Source: Planotetraspora kaengkrachanensis (lineage in GTDB: Bacteria; Actinomycetota; Actinomycetes; Streptosporangiales; Streptosporangiaceae). From it: 64,000 bases of DNA. The stretch is from the NCBI RefSeq assembly GCF_016862895.1, contig NZ_BONV01000001.1:1-64000 (forward strand). The letters run 5' to 3'. The notes below the pieces were generated by a model that had not been told where the DNA came from, searched no databases, and was given only the letters and a program-made list of their open reading frames with translations. Positions 35,021 to 44,151 of the stretch are shown here, piece after piece. The stretch's first letter is position 1. Each line of letters begins with the position of its first letter. Made by a program: the position numbers and the translations under genes.

Positions 35021-38000
35021 GTGTCAAGGAAGCCCCCGCCTACCTTCTTACGCGCCGGCGCGGTCGTCGCAGGGCTCGGACTCATCACGGCCATGGTCCC
35101 CGCAGGGGCGGCCGCCGCGGATCCCAGCCCATCACCAAGCAGGACATGGAGCGTTACACCCGTCACCGTCACCGATCAGGTCCAGGGCGCGACCTCGGAC
35201 AGCGGCCGACTGGCGGAAAGCGATCAGGCGCTGCTCAAGTCGGTCTCCCCCGCACCTGTCAGCGTCGTGGTCAAGCTCGACTACGACGCGATCGCGGCCT
35301 ACAAGGGCGGTCTGCCCGGGCTTCCCGCCACGAGCCCGTCGGCGACGGGCAAGGCACTCGACCTCAAGAGCGCCGACGCCGCCAAGTACACCAAGCACAT
35401 CGAGAACGTCGAGAACACCTTCCTCACCGAGCTGGCCGAGAAGGTCCCCGGCGCGAGGGTCGGCCAGCGCCTCCGCACGGTCTACGGCGGCGTCGCCCTC
35501 ACGCTCCCTGCGGACAAGGCGGCGGGCCTGCTGAAACTCCCCGGCGTCGCGGCCGTCCAGGAGGACAGGCTCGAGCACCTGCTGACCGACTCCAGCGCCT
35601 CGTTCATCGGCGCGGACACCGTCTACAAGCAGCTCGGGGGCTCGAAGTCCTCCGGCAAGGGCGTCATCGTGGGCGTCCTCGACTCCGGCGCGTGGCCCGA
35701 GCACCCCTCGTTCGCCGACCCGGGAACGCTCCCGGCGCCACCGCCCAAGGCGGACGGCACGCCGCGCACCTGCAACTTCGGCGACAACCCGCTCACCCCG
35801 GCCACCGACGTCTTCGTCTGCAACCGCAAGCTGATCTCCGGCCAGGCGTTCCTCGAGACGTACAAGGCGAACGCGGAGACCCCCGAGGTCTACCCGGACA
35901 CCGCGCGCGACTCCAACGGGCACGGGACGCACACCGCGAGCACCTCGGCGGGCGGCCCGGTCGCGCACGCCGACCCCCTCGGCATCGACCGGGGCGCGAT
36001 CCACGGCATCGCCCCCGCGGCGCACGTGGCCGTCTACAAGATCTGCGGCGCGGAGGGCTGCTACCAGACCGACACCGCCGCCGCGGTCGCGCAGGCCATC
36101 TCCGACGGCGTACGGGTGATCAACTTCTCCATCTCCGGCGGAGCCGACCCCTACAGCGATCCGGTCGAACTGGCCTTCCTCGACGCGTACGCCGCGGGCG
36201 TGTTCGTCTCGGCCTCGGCGGGCAACTCCGGCCCGGGCGCGGGGACGACCGACCACCGCAGCCCGTGGGTCACGACCGTGGCCGCCTCGACGCAGTCGCG
36301 GACGTTCCAGTCGACGGTCACCTTCACCGGCGGGCCGGCGATCAAGGGCGCCTCGATCACCTCGGGCGTCACGGCCCCGCTGCCCGTGGTGCTCGCGTCG
36401 GCGCCGCCGTACCGCGACCCGCAGTGCCTCAACCCGGCGCCGCCCGGACTGTTCACCGGCAAGATCGTCGCCTGTGAACGCGGGACCAACCGCGTCCTGA
36501 AGGGCTTCCAGGTCAGGCAGGGCGGCGCGGCCGGAATGATCCTCTACAACACGACGCCGCTCGACGTCATGACCGACAACCACTGGCTGCCGACCGTCCA
36601 CATCGACAAGCCGGAGACCGACGTCCTGCTGTCGTGGCTGGCCTCCCACCCGAACGCGACGGCGTCGTTCACCCAGGGTCAGAAGGCCACCTGGCAGGGG
36701 GACGCGATGACCTCGTTCTCCTCCCGCGGACCGGGCGGCGACTTCCTCAAGCCGGACGTGACCGCGCCCGGCCTCCACATCCTCGCCGGCCAGACCCCGA
36801 CGCCCGAGTCCGCCCTGGAAGGCCCCCCGGGCAACCTGTACCAGGTCATCGCGGGCACGTCGATGTCGTCGCCGCACGTCGCGGGCGCGGGCGCGCTCCT
36901 GTTCGCCCTGCACCCGAAGTGGACTCCCGGCCAGGTCAAGTCCGCGCTTGAGACCACCGCCACCACCAAGGTCACCAAGCAGGACCGCACCACCCCGGCC
37001 GATCCCTTCGACTACGGCGGCGGCCGCATCGACCTGTCGAAGGCGGGGGACGCGGCTCTGACGCTCGACGAGAGCGCGGCCGACTACCGCGCCTCCGCGG
37101 ACGACCCGCTGAACCGGATCGACCTGAACCTGCCCTCGGTGAACGCCCCGGTGATGCCGGGCGTCATCAGCGCCAAGCGGACGCTGGTCAACACCACGAA
37201 CAAAACGCTGGTCTACACCGCGACGGGCACCACAGTCAGCGGCGCGAACATCACGGTGCTGCCTCCGCTGTTCTCCGTGAAGCCGGGCAAGAGCGTCGGC
37301 ATCACCGTCGTCATCACCGCACCCGACCTGCCCACCGGGCAGTACTTCGGCCAGGTGAACCTCAAGCAGGTCGGCGGCAGCCGGGCGCAGCACCTGCCGG
37401 TGGCGTTCTTCCGCCAGGAGGGCGCGGTGCCGGTCGACCAGACCTGCTCGCCGTCGGCCATCGCGAAGAACTCGGGGACCTCGACCTGCACGGTCACGGT
37501 GCAGAACGACACCTTCGAGGACACCGAGGTCACCGCGCTGACCACCCTGGACGGCAGGCTGCGTCTCACCGGGGCCACCGGTGCGACCAAGGTCGGCAGC
37601 CAGATCGTGACGGCCAAGGCCCCGCTCGCAGGCAAGCAGCCTGACAGGCCGGTCATCGCCCCCGGCGAGAACCCGGCCGGTGGCTGGTTGTCCCTCACGA
37701 ACTTCGGCATCGCGCCGATCCCCGTCGGCAACGAGTCGGCGGTGAACCTCACCGTTCCTCCGTTCACCTTCGCCGGGCGGACCTACACGAGGATCGGCGT
37801 CGTCTCCAACGGCTACGCGGTGGCGGGCGGGGTCACCGACGCGGCACAGATCCAGGCCACGCCGCAGACGCTTCCCGACGCCACCCCGCCCAACGGCGTG
37901 CTCGCGCCGTACTGGACCAACCTGGACGGCACAGGCACGCCGGGCGTCTACGCCGGCTTCCTCACCGACCAGGTGAACCGCTGGCTGGTGCTCGAGTGGC

Positions 38001-38353
38001 ACGTCAACCTCGCCGGCACGACGAACACGAAGGTCTTCCAGCAGTGGATCGGGCTCAACGGCGCCGAGGACATCACCTACGCCTACGATCCCGCCAACCT
38101 GCCGGGTGACCCCGGTGCGGCGGGCCTGACGGTCGGCGCGGAGAACGCCGACGGCACAGGGGGCAGCCAGATCAGCGGGCCGCCCACGCAGGACTACCGG
38201 ATCTCCAGCACGCCGGGGGCTCCCGGAGGGACGTTCACCTACTCCTTCACCCTGAAGGGCGTCTCCTCGGGCACCGGCACGGTCACGACGGCCACCTCCA
38301 CCCCGCAGGTGAAGGGCATCACCGTCGAAGTCGACAAGATCACCGTCCAGTAA
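35021..38353 (+). CDS. Secreted S8 (subtilisin-like) serine peptidase
   Basis: The 1110-residue precursor has a signal peptide (basic SRKPPPTFLR, hydrophobic core, cleavage near AGAAAAD), an I9-type propeptide (about 60-175) and an S8 catalytic domain. The triad is Asp221 in GVLDSGAWPEHPSF, His301 in NGHGTHTAS and Ser614 in AGTSMSSPHVAGAGALL. A PA insert lies between His and Ser (GKIVACERGTNRVLKG; GGAAGMILYNTT). A fibronectin-like domain and a C-terminal beta-rich domain follow. GTG 35021 is used because GGGAGG precedes it. It probably degrades extracellular protein. The gene ends at a strong hairpin. Confidence 0.93.
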   Translation: MSRKPPPTFLRAGAVVAGLGLITAMVPAGAAAADPSPSPSRTWSVTPVTVTDQVQGATSDSGRLAESDQALLKSVSPAPVSVVVKLDYDAIAAYKGGLPGLPATSPSATGKALDLKSADAAKYTKHIENVENTFLTELAEKVPGARVGQRLRTVYGGVALTLPADKAAGLLKLPGVAAVQEDRLEHLLTDSSASFIGADTVYKQLGGSKSSGKGVIVGVLDSGAWPEHPSFADPGTLPAPPPKADGTPRTCNFGDNPLTPATDVFVCNRKLISGQAFLETYKANAETPEVYPDTARDSNGHGTHTASTSAGGPVAHADPLGIDRGAIHGIAPAAHVAVYKICGAEGCYQTDTAAAVAQAISDGVRVINFSISGGADPYSDPVELAFLDAYAAGVFVSASAGNSGPGAGTTDHRSPWVTTVAASTQSRTFQSTVTFTGGPAIKGASITSGVTAPLPVVLASAPPYRDPQCLNPAPPGLFTGKIVACERGTNRVLKGFQVRQGGAAGMILYNTTPLDVMTDNHWLPTVHIDKPETDVLLSWLASHPNATASFTQGQKATWQGDAMTSFSSRGPGGDFLKPDVTAPGLHILAGQTPTPESALEGPPGNLYQVIAGTSMSSPHVAGAGALLFALHPKWTPGQVKSALETTATTKVTKQDRTTPADPFDYGGGRIDLSKAGDAALTLDESAADYRASADDPLNRIDLNLPSVNAPVMPGVISAKRTLVNTTNKTLVYTATGTTVSGANITVLPPLFSVKPGKSVGITVVITAPDLPTGQYFGQVNLKQVGGSRAQHLPVAFFRQEGAVPVDQTCSPSAIAKNSGTSTCTVTVQNDTFEDTEVTALTTLDGRLRLTGATGATKVGSQIVTAKAPLAGKQPDRPVIAPGENPAGGWLSLTNFGIAPIPVGNESAVNLTVPPFTFAGRTYTRIGVVSNGYAVAGGVTDAAQIQATPQTLPDATPPNGVLAPYWTNLDGTGTPGVYAGFLTDQVNRWLVLEWHVNLAGTTNTKVFQQWIGLNGAEDITYAYDPANLPGDPGAAGLTVGAENADGTGGSQISGPPTQDYRISSTPGAPGGTFTYSFTLKGVSSGTGTVTTATSTPQVKGITVEVDKITVQ

Positions 38354-38361
38354 TCACACAC

Positions 38362-38398
38362 GACAGGGGCCCGGCGGTCCGGCCGCCGGGCCCCTGTC
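38362..38398. terminator. 16-bp hairpin between convergent protease and CBS genes
   Basis: Bases 38362-38377 pair exactly with 38383-38398 around a five-base loop. The stem lies nine bases past the protease stop and nine bases from the CBS gene stop, so it serves both. Confidence 0.85.
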
Positions 38399-38406
38399 AT
38401 GCCGTC

Positions 38407-38835
38407 TCACCGGTTGATGTAGCCGACGAGGGCGTCCTTCTCCGTCTCCAGTTCCTCGATGGTGCTCTTGACGACATCGCCGATGCTGACGATGCCCGCG
38501 AGCCGGCCATTCCGGACGACCGGTACGTGCCGGATGCGATGGTTGGTCATCGTGCGGCGAAGCTCGTCGACGTTGGCGTCGGGAGCTGAGGTGCGGACGT
38601 CGGACGTCATGATCGACGACACCGGATGGCTGAGGATGCCTGCGCCCCGCTCGTGCAACTGCCGCACGATGTCCCGTTCGGAGACGATTCCCGCGATGGT
38701 CTCGCCGTCGGCCGAGACCACGACCGCACCGATGTTGAGCTCGGCGAGCATCGCCAGGAGCTCGTTCACCGTGGCCTGCGGGCGAACCGTCGCCACGCTG
38801 GTCCCCTTACTCTGCAAGATCGAACCGATGAGCAA
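38407..38835 (-). CDS. Tandem CBS-domain protein
   Basis: The 142-residue protein is two CBS domains: ATVNELLAMLAELNIGAVVV with IAGIVSERDIVRQL, and NVDELRRTMTNHRIRHVPVV with LAGIVSIGDVVKSTIEE. A TTG start at 38835, preceded by GGAAAGG, fits the domain start (LIGSILQSKG); the longer frame adds Pro/Gly/Arg-rich sequence without a ribosome site. Stand-alone CBS pairs bind adenine nucleotides and act as energy sensors. The partner is unknown. Confidence 0.82.
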   Translation of the reverse strand: MLIGSILQSKGTSVATVRPQATVNELLAMLAELNIGAVVVSADGETIAGIVSERDIVRQLHERGAGILSHPVSSIMTSDVRTSAPDANVDELRRTMTNHRIRHVPVVRNGRLAGIVSIGDVVKSTIEELETEKDALVGYINR

Positions 38836-39087
38836 CCGGCACCGCCTTTCCGGGGTCCCAAGGGAAGATCCCCGACTCCCGCCCCGACCGGCCGGTGGGA
38901 GCGGATCAGCCTGTTTCCCCAGGCAACAGCGGCTACGGTGACCCGTCAAGTATCCTGACTCACAACAGGTGAAGTATCACCTTTCGCTTGAATATGTACC
39001 AGGCCGATACTCTTCAGATGGGTATCGGCGTCACTTCTCACGCCATCAGTTCACTTGATCGTCACACGGCTCCCCTAGGGTGAGCGC

Positions 39088-39735
39088 GTGCGCCCTCCAC
39101 TGGCCGTGGCCGGCTACACCGACGAGGTGCTCGAGTTCGCCGGCGGCACGCTGACCGAGGCGGAGCGCACCCGCGCCGACAGGTTCACCCGCGAGCAGGA
39201 CCGTCTGGACTTCGTCGCCGCCCACCTCCTCGTACGGCAGTGCGCGGCGGAGCTTCTCGGCACTCGGGCCTGCATGCTGACCGTGGTGCAACGGTGCGAC
39301 CGGTGCGGCCAGGCACACGGACGCCCCCGGCTCGCCGAGGCCCCCGAACTTTCGATCACCCTGGCCCACACGTCGGGATACGTCTGCGCGGCCGCGGGCT
39401 ACGGCCGGGTGGGGATCGACGCCGAGCACGCGACGTCCGGACCGGCCGACGAGAGCCTCGCGGCCCTCGCGCTGACCCCGGCAGAGGCCGCCGTGGTCGG
39501 CCGGGACAACGCCCGGCTCATCCGGCAGTGGGTCCGGAAGGAGGCCCTGGTCAAGCGGGGTGAGCTGACCCTCGACCGGCTGCGCGAGGTCGACCTGTCC
39601 GCGCTGCCCTTCGACGACGGCCTGTCCGGCGACCTCGAATGGCAGGGACGGCACCTGCTCGAATGGAGGGCGGGCACCGTGATCGCCACCGCGATCACCG
39701 ACGAGCCAGGGAAACTACGCCTCCTTGGCGGGTGA
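39088..39735 (+). CDS. 4'-phosphopantetheinyl transferase, Sfp type
   Basis: The 215-residue protein has the Sfp-superfamily motifs GRVGIDAEH (Mg-binding Asp and Glu) and WVRKEALVK. It transfers phosphopantetheine from CoA to a serine on carrier proteins of polyketide, peptide or fatty acid synthases. No synthase is encoded nearby, so it serves genes elsewhere. GTG 39088 lacks a good ribosome site; TAGGGT at 39076-39081 could be a -10 element of a leaderless transcript. Its 3' end overlaps the CDF gene by 21 bases. Confidence 0.88.
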   Translation: MRPPLAVAGYTDEVLEFAGGTLTEAERTRADRFTREQDRLDFVAAHLLVRQCAAELLGTRACMLTVVQRCDRCGQAHGRPRLAEAPELSITLAHTSGYVCAAAGYGRVGIDAEHATSGPADESLAALALTPAEAAVVGRDNARLIRQWVRKEALVKRGELTLDRLREVDLSALPFDDGLSGDLEWQGRHLLEWRAGTVIATAITDEPGKLRLLGG

Positions 39736-40665
39736 CCTGCCGGGGGTCGGGTCGAGGAAGACCTGCTTGATCGCGGGGAACCGGTCGGTGAGGCAGCGCT
39801 CCACCCGGTCGGAGGCCAGTTCCAGCCGTTCGCCCGTCGTCTCGTCGAGGAAGTCGACCTTCGCGGCGACCATGATCTGGTTGGGTCCCATCACCACGGT
39901 GACGAGGTCGACCACGCCTTCCACCTCGGGCTGGGCCACGAGCACGGCGCGGATCTCCTCCTCCAGCCCGCTCGAGGCGGCCTGGCCGATGAGCAGCGAG
40001 GCGTTGGTCCTGATCAGGGTGAGCGCCACGCCGAGCAGGAGCAGGCCGATGGCGATCGAACCCACGCCGTCCCACGTCGCGGATCCGGTGACCTGGGACA
40101 ACGCCAGGCCGACGCCGGCGATGACGATCCCGGCCAGCGCGGCGATGTCCTCGAGCACGACGGCCTTGAGCATGGTGTCCGCGGTGCGGGACAGCAGCCG
40201 CCTGGCGGAGATCCGCTGACGGCCGGCCTCCGCCCTGAGCTGCGACAGTCCCCGCCACAGGGACACGGACTCGATCGCGAACGAGACCACGAGCACGATG
40301 TAGGAGACGGTGAGGTTCCCCAGCTCCTCGCCGTGGGTGATCGTGTGCCAGCCGTGGGTGAGTGAGAAGCCGGCGCCGACGACCAGCGTGAAGCAGGCCG
40401 CGATGATCGCCCATAAGTAGCTGGCCCGGCCGTGGCCCAGCGGATGCCGCCGGTCGGCGGGCCGCTCTCCGTGCCGGATGGCGGTGAACAGGAGCACCTC
40501 GGTCACGGTGTCGGCCGCGGAGTGCGCCGCCTCCGACAACATCGACGCCGACGAGCTGATGAGGCCGGCCACCAGCTTCGCGAGCGCGATCGCGAGATTG
40601 GCCGCCCCGGCGACCACGACCGTGCCGAGACTCTCGCTGCTCTCGCCGGTCTCGTGCTCGTCCAT
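39715..40665 (-). CDS. Cation diffusion facilitator family transporter
   Basis: The 316-residue protein has six predicted membrane helices and a cytoplasmic C-terminal domain, as in CDF exporters. The SMLSEAAHSAADTVTEVLL segment carries the metal-site His/Asp pair of helix 2. It likely exports Zn, Fe, Mn or Co in exchange for protons; the metal cannot be read with confidence. ATG 40665 follows GGAG by about six bases; GTG 40680 is the alternative. It is divergent from a MarR regulator 50 bases away, which may control it. Confidence 0.87.
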   Translation of the reverse strand: MDEHETGESSESLGTVVVAGAANLAIALAKLVAGLISSSASMLSEAAHSAADTVTEVLLFTAIRHGERPADRRHPLGHGRASYLWAIIAACFTLVVGAGFSLTHGWHTITHGEELGNLTVSYIVLVVSFAIESVSLWRGLSQLRAEAGRQRISARRLLSRTADTMLKAVVLEDIAALAGIVIAGVGLALSQVTGSATWDGVGSIAIGLLLLGVALTLIRTNASLLIGQAASSGLEEEIRAVLVAQPEVEGVVDLVTVVMGPNQIMVAAKVDFLDETTGERLELASDRVERCLTDRFPAIKQVFLDPTPGRSPAKEA

Positions 40666-40714
40666 CGCCACTCCGTCCACCCTGCTGAATCAGTGCGATC
40701 TTATGCTGTAAGCC

Positions 40715-41182
40715 ATGGAAGACCCCGGCTGGCTCAGCCCGCGAGAGCAGGGCGCCTGGCGCGCCCACCTCGCCGCGCACCGTCTGCTGTCGTACCAGCT
40801 CGACCGTGAGCTGCAGGCGTTCGGACTGTCGCTCAACGACTACGAGATCCTCGTGAACCTCTCGGAGAGTCCCGGGCATCGTATGCGCATGAGCGAACTC
40901 GCCGACGCGACCATCCAGTCCCGCAGCCGGCTCTCCCACCAGATCTCGCGCATGGAGGCCGCGGGGCTGGTCGCGCGGGAGGACTGCGAGGACGACCGGC
41001 GCGGCACCTACGCGGTGCTGACGGACCTCGGCTGGGACACCACCCAGCGGGTCGCCCCCGACCACGTGGCCAGCGTGCGTGAACACTTCATCGACCTGCT
41101 CACGCCCGAGCAGGTGGCGACGGTCGAGGAGATCTACACCCAGGTCGTCGATCACCTCCACTCGATCCGTTCGGTCAAATAG
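40715..41182 (+). CDS. MarR-family transcriptional regulator
   Basis: The 155-residue protein is a winged-helix MarR repressor, with LSLNDYEILVNLSESPGHRM, MSELADATIQSRSRLSHQI and the wing DCEDDRRGTYAVLT. TATGCT at 40703-40708 is a good -10 element placed six bases from ATG 40715, and no ribosome site is visible, so the message is probably leaderless. It is divergent from the CDF transporter and upstream of the lipoprotein/pump pair; either could be its target. Confidence 0.9.
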   Translation: MEDPGWLSPREQGAWRAHLAAHRLLSYQLDRELQAFGLSLNDYEILVNLSESPGHRMRMSELADATIQSRSRLSHQISRMEAAGLVAREDCEDDRRGTYAVLTDLGWDTTQRVAPDHVASVREHFIDLLTPEQVATVEEIYTQVVDHLHSIRSVK

Positions 41183-41302
41183 GCAGGAAAGCTCACGGAG
41201 CGCCCCCGGAGACGGGCGGCCCGGCCCCGCGCGGCGAGGGAGGTGCCGAACCGATATGCCGTGATCGCCCGTTGTTCAGGCCGCGATCGCTACGATCCGC
41301 GT

Positions 41303-41953
41303 GTGAGAAGAATCGTCTGGCTGGCCGCGGCCGCAGCCTTCCTCCTCGTGACGTCATGCAGCTCCGGCAGCGAGGCGGCGGTCCCGAGCGGGCCCGATCT
41401 GCTCGCGAAGTCCGCCGAGGCGATGAAGACGGTCAAGACGGTGGCCTTCACCATCGACACCAAGGACCGCCCCTCCGTGCCGGTCAGGCACGCGGAGGGT
41501 GTTCTCACCAGCGCGGGCGACGCCAAGGGCTCGCTGCAGATCGACTTCGGCGGCCTGCAGGAGTTCGAGTTCATCGTGTCCGGCGACACGGTGCACTTCA
41601 AGGGCGCGACCGGCGGCTACCAGACGATGACCCGTGAGCAGCTCGCGGCGATCTACGACCCCTCGGCCGTGCTCACCGGGGTCCCCCAGCTGCTCGCCGC
41701 GGCGCAGGACGTCCGGTCGGAGGCAGCCGAGAAGGTCGGCGGATCCGACGCCTACCGGGTGGCCGTGACCCTTCCGCAGCAGGCTCTGGTCAAGCTCGTC
41801 CCCGGCGTCCAGCAGGGCGTCAACGGGACGGTGTGGATCGCCAAGTCCTCCAGCAGGCTGATGAAGATCGACCTGCCGATGACGGGCGGCAGCGTGACCG
41901 TGGGTCTCGACGACTACGACGCTCCCGTGACGATCACTCCCCCGGCCTCGTGA
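41303..41953 (+). CDS. LppX/LprG-family lipoprotein
   Basis: The 216-residue precursor has a lipoprotein signal peptide ([18 protein letters not shown]) with lipobox VTSC. A mature LppX_LprAFG fold follows ([39 protein letters not shown]). Mycobacterial LprG binds triacylated lipids and hands them across the periplasm. The next gene, seven bases away, encodes a P55-like pump, the same order as lprG-Rv1410c. GTG 41303 with TACGAT at 41291-41296 suggests a leaderless message. Confidence 0.87.
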   Translation: MRRIVWLAAAAAFLLVTSCSSGSEAAVPSGPDLLAKSAEAMKTVKTVAFTIDTKDRPSVPVRHAEGVLTSAGDAKGSLQIDFGGLQEFEFIVSGDTVHFKGATGGYQTMTREQLAAIYDPSAVLTGVPQLLAAAQDVRSEAAEKVGGSDAYRVAVTLPQQALVKLVPGVQQGVNGTVWIAKSSSRLMKIDLPMTGGSVTVGLDDYDAPVTITPPAS

Positions 41954-41960
41954 CCGCGTC

Positions 41961-43442
41961 ATGACCACAGGGGACAACCGCCGCGTCGTCCTGGGCGTGG
42001 GCGGCGCCGCGGTGCTGCTCGCCGCGCTCGACGCGTACGTCGTGGTGACCGTGCTCACCGAGATCGCCGGGGACGCCGGCGTCCCGCTGAACCACCTGGA
42101 ACGCGCGACGCCCATCGTGACCGGCTTCCTGCTCGGCTACATCGCGGCGATGCCGCTGCTCGGCCAGCTGTCCGACCGGTACGGCAGGCGTGTGCTCATC
42201 CACGCCTGCCTGGCCGGTTTCGCCGCCGGTTCGGTGATCACCGCGCTGTCCACGGGCGTGCCCGGCCTGGTGGCGGGCCGTACGCTGCAGGGCGTCGCCG
42301 GCGGGGCGCTGCTCCCGATCACCATGGCCCTCATCGGCGACCTGTGGGACGAGCGCGGCCGGCCGGTGGCCCTGGGCGCCGTCGGCGCCGCGCAGGAACT
42401 CGGCAGCGTCCTCGGCCCGCTGTACGGCGCGGGCGTTGCGGCGCTGGCGGGCTGGCGCGGAATCTTCTGGATCAACGTTCCCCTGGCCCTGCTGGCCGCG
42501 ATCGCCGTCAACCGGGCGGTGCCGGCCGGGCCCCGCGGGACCGGCAGGATCTCGGTGCGCGTCGACGTGGTGGGCGGCGGCCTGCTGGCGCTCGCGCTCG
42601 GGCTGCTCGTCGCGGGCCTCTACAACCCGTCGCCGGACGCGTCCGTGCTGCCGCCCTGGGGGCTGCCGTGTGTGGCCGCCGGCCTCGTCGCCGCGGCGCT
42701 GTTCGTGGCCTGGGAGATCAGGTCGCCGGTCCGCCTGCTCGACCTCACCGGGATCCCCCGGCGCCCGTTGCTCGCGACGCTGGGGGTGAGCTTCCTCGCC
42801 GGTGCGGCGCTGATGGTCACGCTGGTCGACGTCCAACTGGCCGCGCAGACGCTCATGGGCAAGGACACGGTGCCCGCCGCGCTCGTGCTCACCCGCTTCC
42901 TGGCCGCGCTGGCGGTCGCCGCGTTCCTCGGCGGCATGCTGACCCGCCGCTTCGGCGAGCGCGCCGTCGCCACGGCGGGGATGGCGGTCGCCGCCGCCGG
43001 CTACGTGCTCATCTCCCGCTGGCCCGCCGACCTCGCCGCGGCCGGCCTGCGGGTGGACGTCGACCTCGTCATCGCCGGTCTCGGCCTGGGCGCCGTCATC
43101 GCGCCCGTCTCGTCGGCGGCGCTGCGGGTCGTGCCCGCCGTACAGCACGGCGTGGCCTCGGCCGCGGTCGTGGTGGCGCGGATGATGGGGATGCTGCTCG
43201 GGGTGGCGGCGCTGTCGGCCTGGGGCTTCCACCGGTTCCAGTCGCTCACGGCCGATCTCGACACCCCGCTTCCGATGGGGGTGGACGCCGCCGAGTTCAC
43301 CAGGAGGCTCGCCGAGTACACCACCAAGGTCAAGGCCGCGCTGCACGTCGAGTATTCGGAGATCTTCCTGATCACCGCGGTGCTGTGCGCGGCCGGCGTG
43401 CTGACGGCGCTCGCCCTGCCCCGGCGCGCGCCTCAGGCCTGA
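41961..43442 (+). CDS. P55-like major facilitator transporter
   Basis: This 493-residue MFS protein has 14 predicted helices, the conserved helix-1 Asp24 in [12 protein letters not shown], motif A in [10 protein letters not shown] and [15 protein letters not shown]. These regions are very close to mycobacterial P55 (Rv1410c), which with LprG exports triacylglycerides and supports envelope integrity and drug tolerance. It has no ribosome site of its own and probably depends on translation of the lipoprotein gene just upstream. It ends at a convergent junction with short tandem repeats. Confidence 0.88.
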   Translation: MTTGDNRRVVLGVGGAAVLLAALDAYVVVTVLTEIAGDAGVPLNHLERATPIVTGFLLGYIAAMPLLGQLSDRYGRRVLIHACLAGFAAGSVITALSTGVPGLVAGRTLQGVAGGALLPITMALIGDLWDERGRPVALGAVGAAQELGSVLGPLYGAGVAALAGWRGIFWINVPLALLAAIAVNRAVPAGPRGTGRISVRVDVVGGGLLALALGLLVAGLYNPSPDASVLPPWGLPCVAAGLVAAALFVAWEIRSPVRLLDLTGIPRRPLLATLGVSFLAGAALMVTLVDVQLAAQTLMGKDTVPAALVLTRFLAALAVAAFLGGMLTRRFGERAVATAGMAVAAAGYVLISRWPADLAAAGLRVDVDLVIAGLGLGAVIAPVSSAALRVVPAVQHGVASAAVVVARMMGMLLGVAALSAWGFHRFQSLTADLDTPLPMGVDAAEFTRRLAEYTTKVKAALHVEYSEIFLITAVLCAAGVLTALALPRRAPQA

Positions 43443-43445
43443 GGG

Positions 43446-43513
43446 CGGCTCACCCGCGCAGGCCGGCTCACGAGCGCAAACGGTCTCACGAGCGCAGGCG
43501 ATCTCACGAGCGG
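43446..43513. repeat. Four tandem 17-18 bp copies at the P55/response-regulator junction
   Basis: Copies at 43446, 43464, 43481 and 43499 share CGGCTCACGAGCGCAGG with few changes. The last overlaps the final codons of the response-regulator gene. It resembles the short repeats at other convergent junctions in size, not in sequence. Confidence 0.75.
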
Positions 43514-44151
43514 AGGTAAGCGAGCACGGCCAGGACCCGCCGGTGCTGGTCGCCGTCTTCCGCGTGCAGCCCGAGCTTGGTGAAGATGCCGCGGATGTGC
43601 TTTTCCACCGCGCCGTCGGTGACGACGAGCCGGCGGCCGATGGCCGGGTTCGACCGGCCCTCCGCCATCAGTTCGAGGACCTCACGCTCGCGCGGGGTCA
43701 GCGACGCGAGCGGGTCGTTGCGGCGGCGCCGGACCATGAGCTGCGCCACGACCTGGGGGTCGAAGACCGTGCCCCCGCCCGCGACCCTGCGCAGGCCCTC
43801 CATGAACTCCTCCACGTCGACGACGCGGTCCTTCAGCAGATAGCCGACCGCGCCCCTGGCGTCGGCCAGCAGGTCGTCCGCGTAGGACACCTCGACGTAC
43901 TGGGACAGGATCAGCACCGGAGCCCCGGGAATCCTGCGCCGGGCCTCGACGGCCGCTCTCAGCCCCTCGTCGGTGAACGACGGCGGCATCCGCACGTCGA
44001 CCACGGAAACGTCGGGACGGTGCTCGACGACCGCTTCGACGAGGTCGTCGCCCGAGCCCACGACCGCCACGACCTCGCAGCCGAACTCCTCGAGCAGACG
44101 AACCAGGCCCTCCCTGATGAGGACGGCGTCGTCGGCGACAACTACCCGCAC
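43504..44151 (-). CDS. NarL/LuxR-family response regulator
   Basis: The 215-residue protein has a receiver domain (MRVVVADDAVLIREGLVRLL; phospho-acceptor in VSVVDVRMPP; lysine in GYLLKDRV) and a C-terminal LuxR-type HTH (SLTPREREVLELMAEGRSN; DGAVEKHIRGIFTKLGL). Its start overlaps the end of the sensor kinase gene by ten bases, so the two are co-translated. Targets are unknown; autoregulation is plausible from a palindrome before the kinase gene. Confidence 0.93.
   Translation of the reverse strand: MRVVVADDAVLIREGLVRLLEEFGCEVVAVVGSGDDLVEAVVEHRPDVSVVDVRMPPSFTDEGLRAAVEARRRIPGAPVLILSQYVEVSYADDLLADARGAVGYLLKDRVVDVEEFMEGLRRVAGGGTVFDPQVVAQLMVRRRRNDPLASLTPREREVLELMAEGRSNPAIGRRLVVTDGAVEKHIRGIFTKLGLHAEDGDQHRRVLAVLAYLRS

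Noticed and set aside
35132-38002. Antisense 956-residue open frame opposite the S8 protease
   Set aside because: It is a shadow of a high-GC gene: Arg/Gly/Val-rich without domains, while the plus-strand frame has a full protease with triad and signal peptide.
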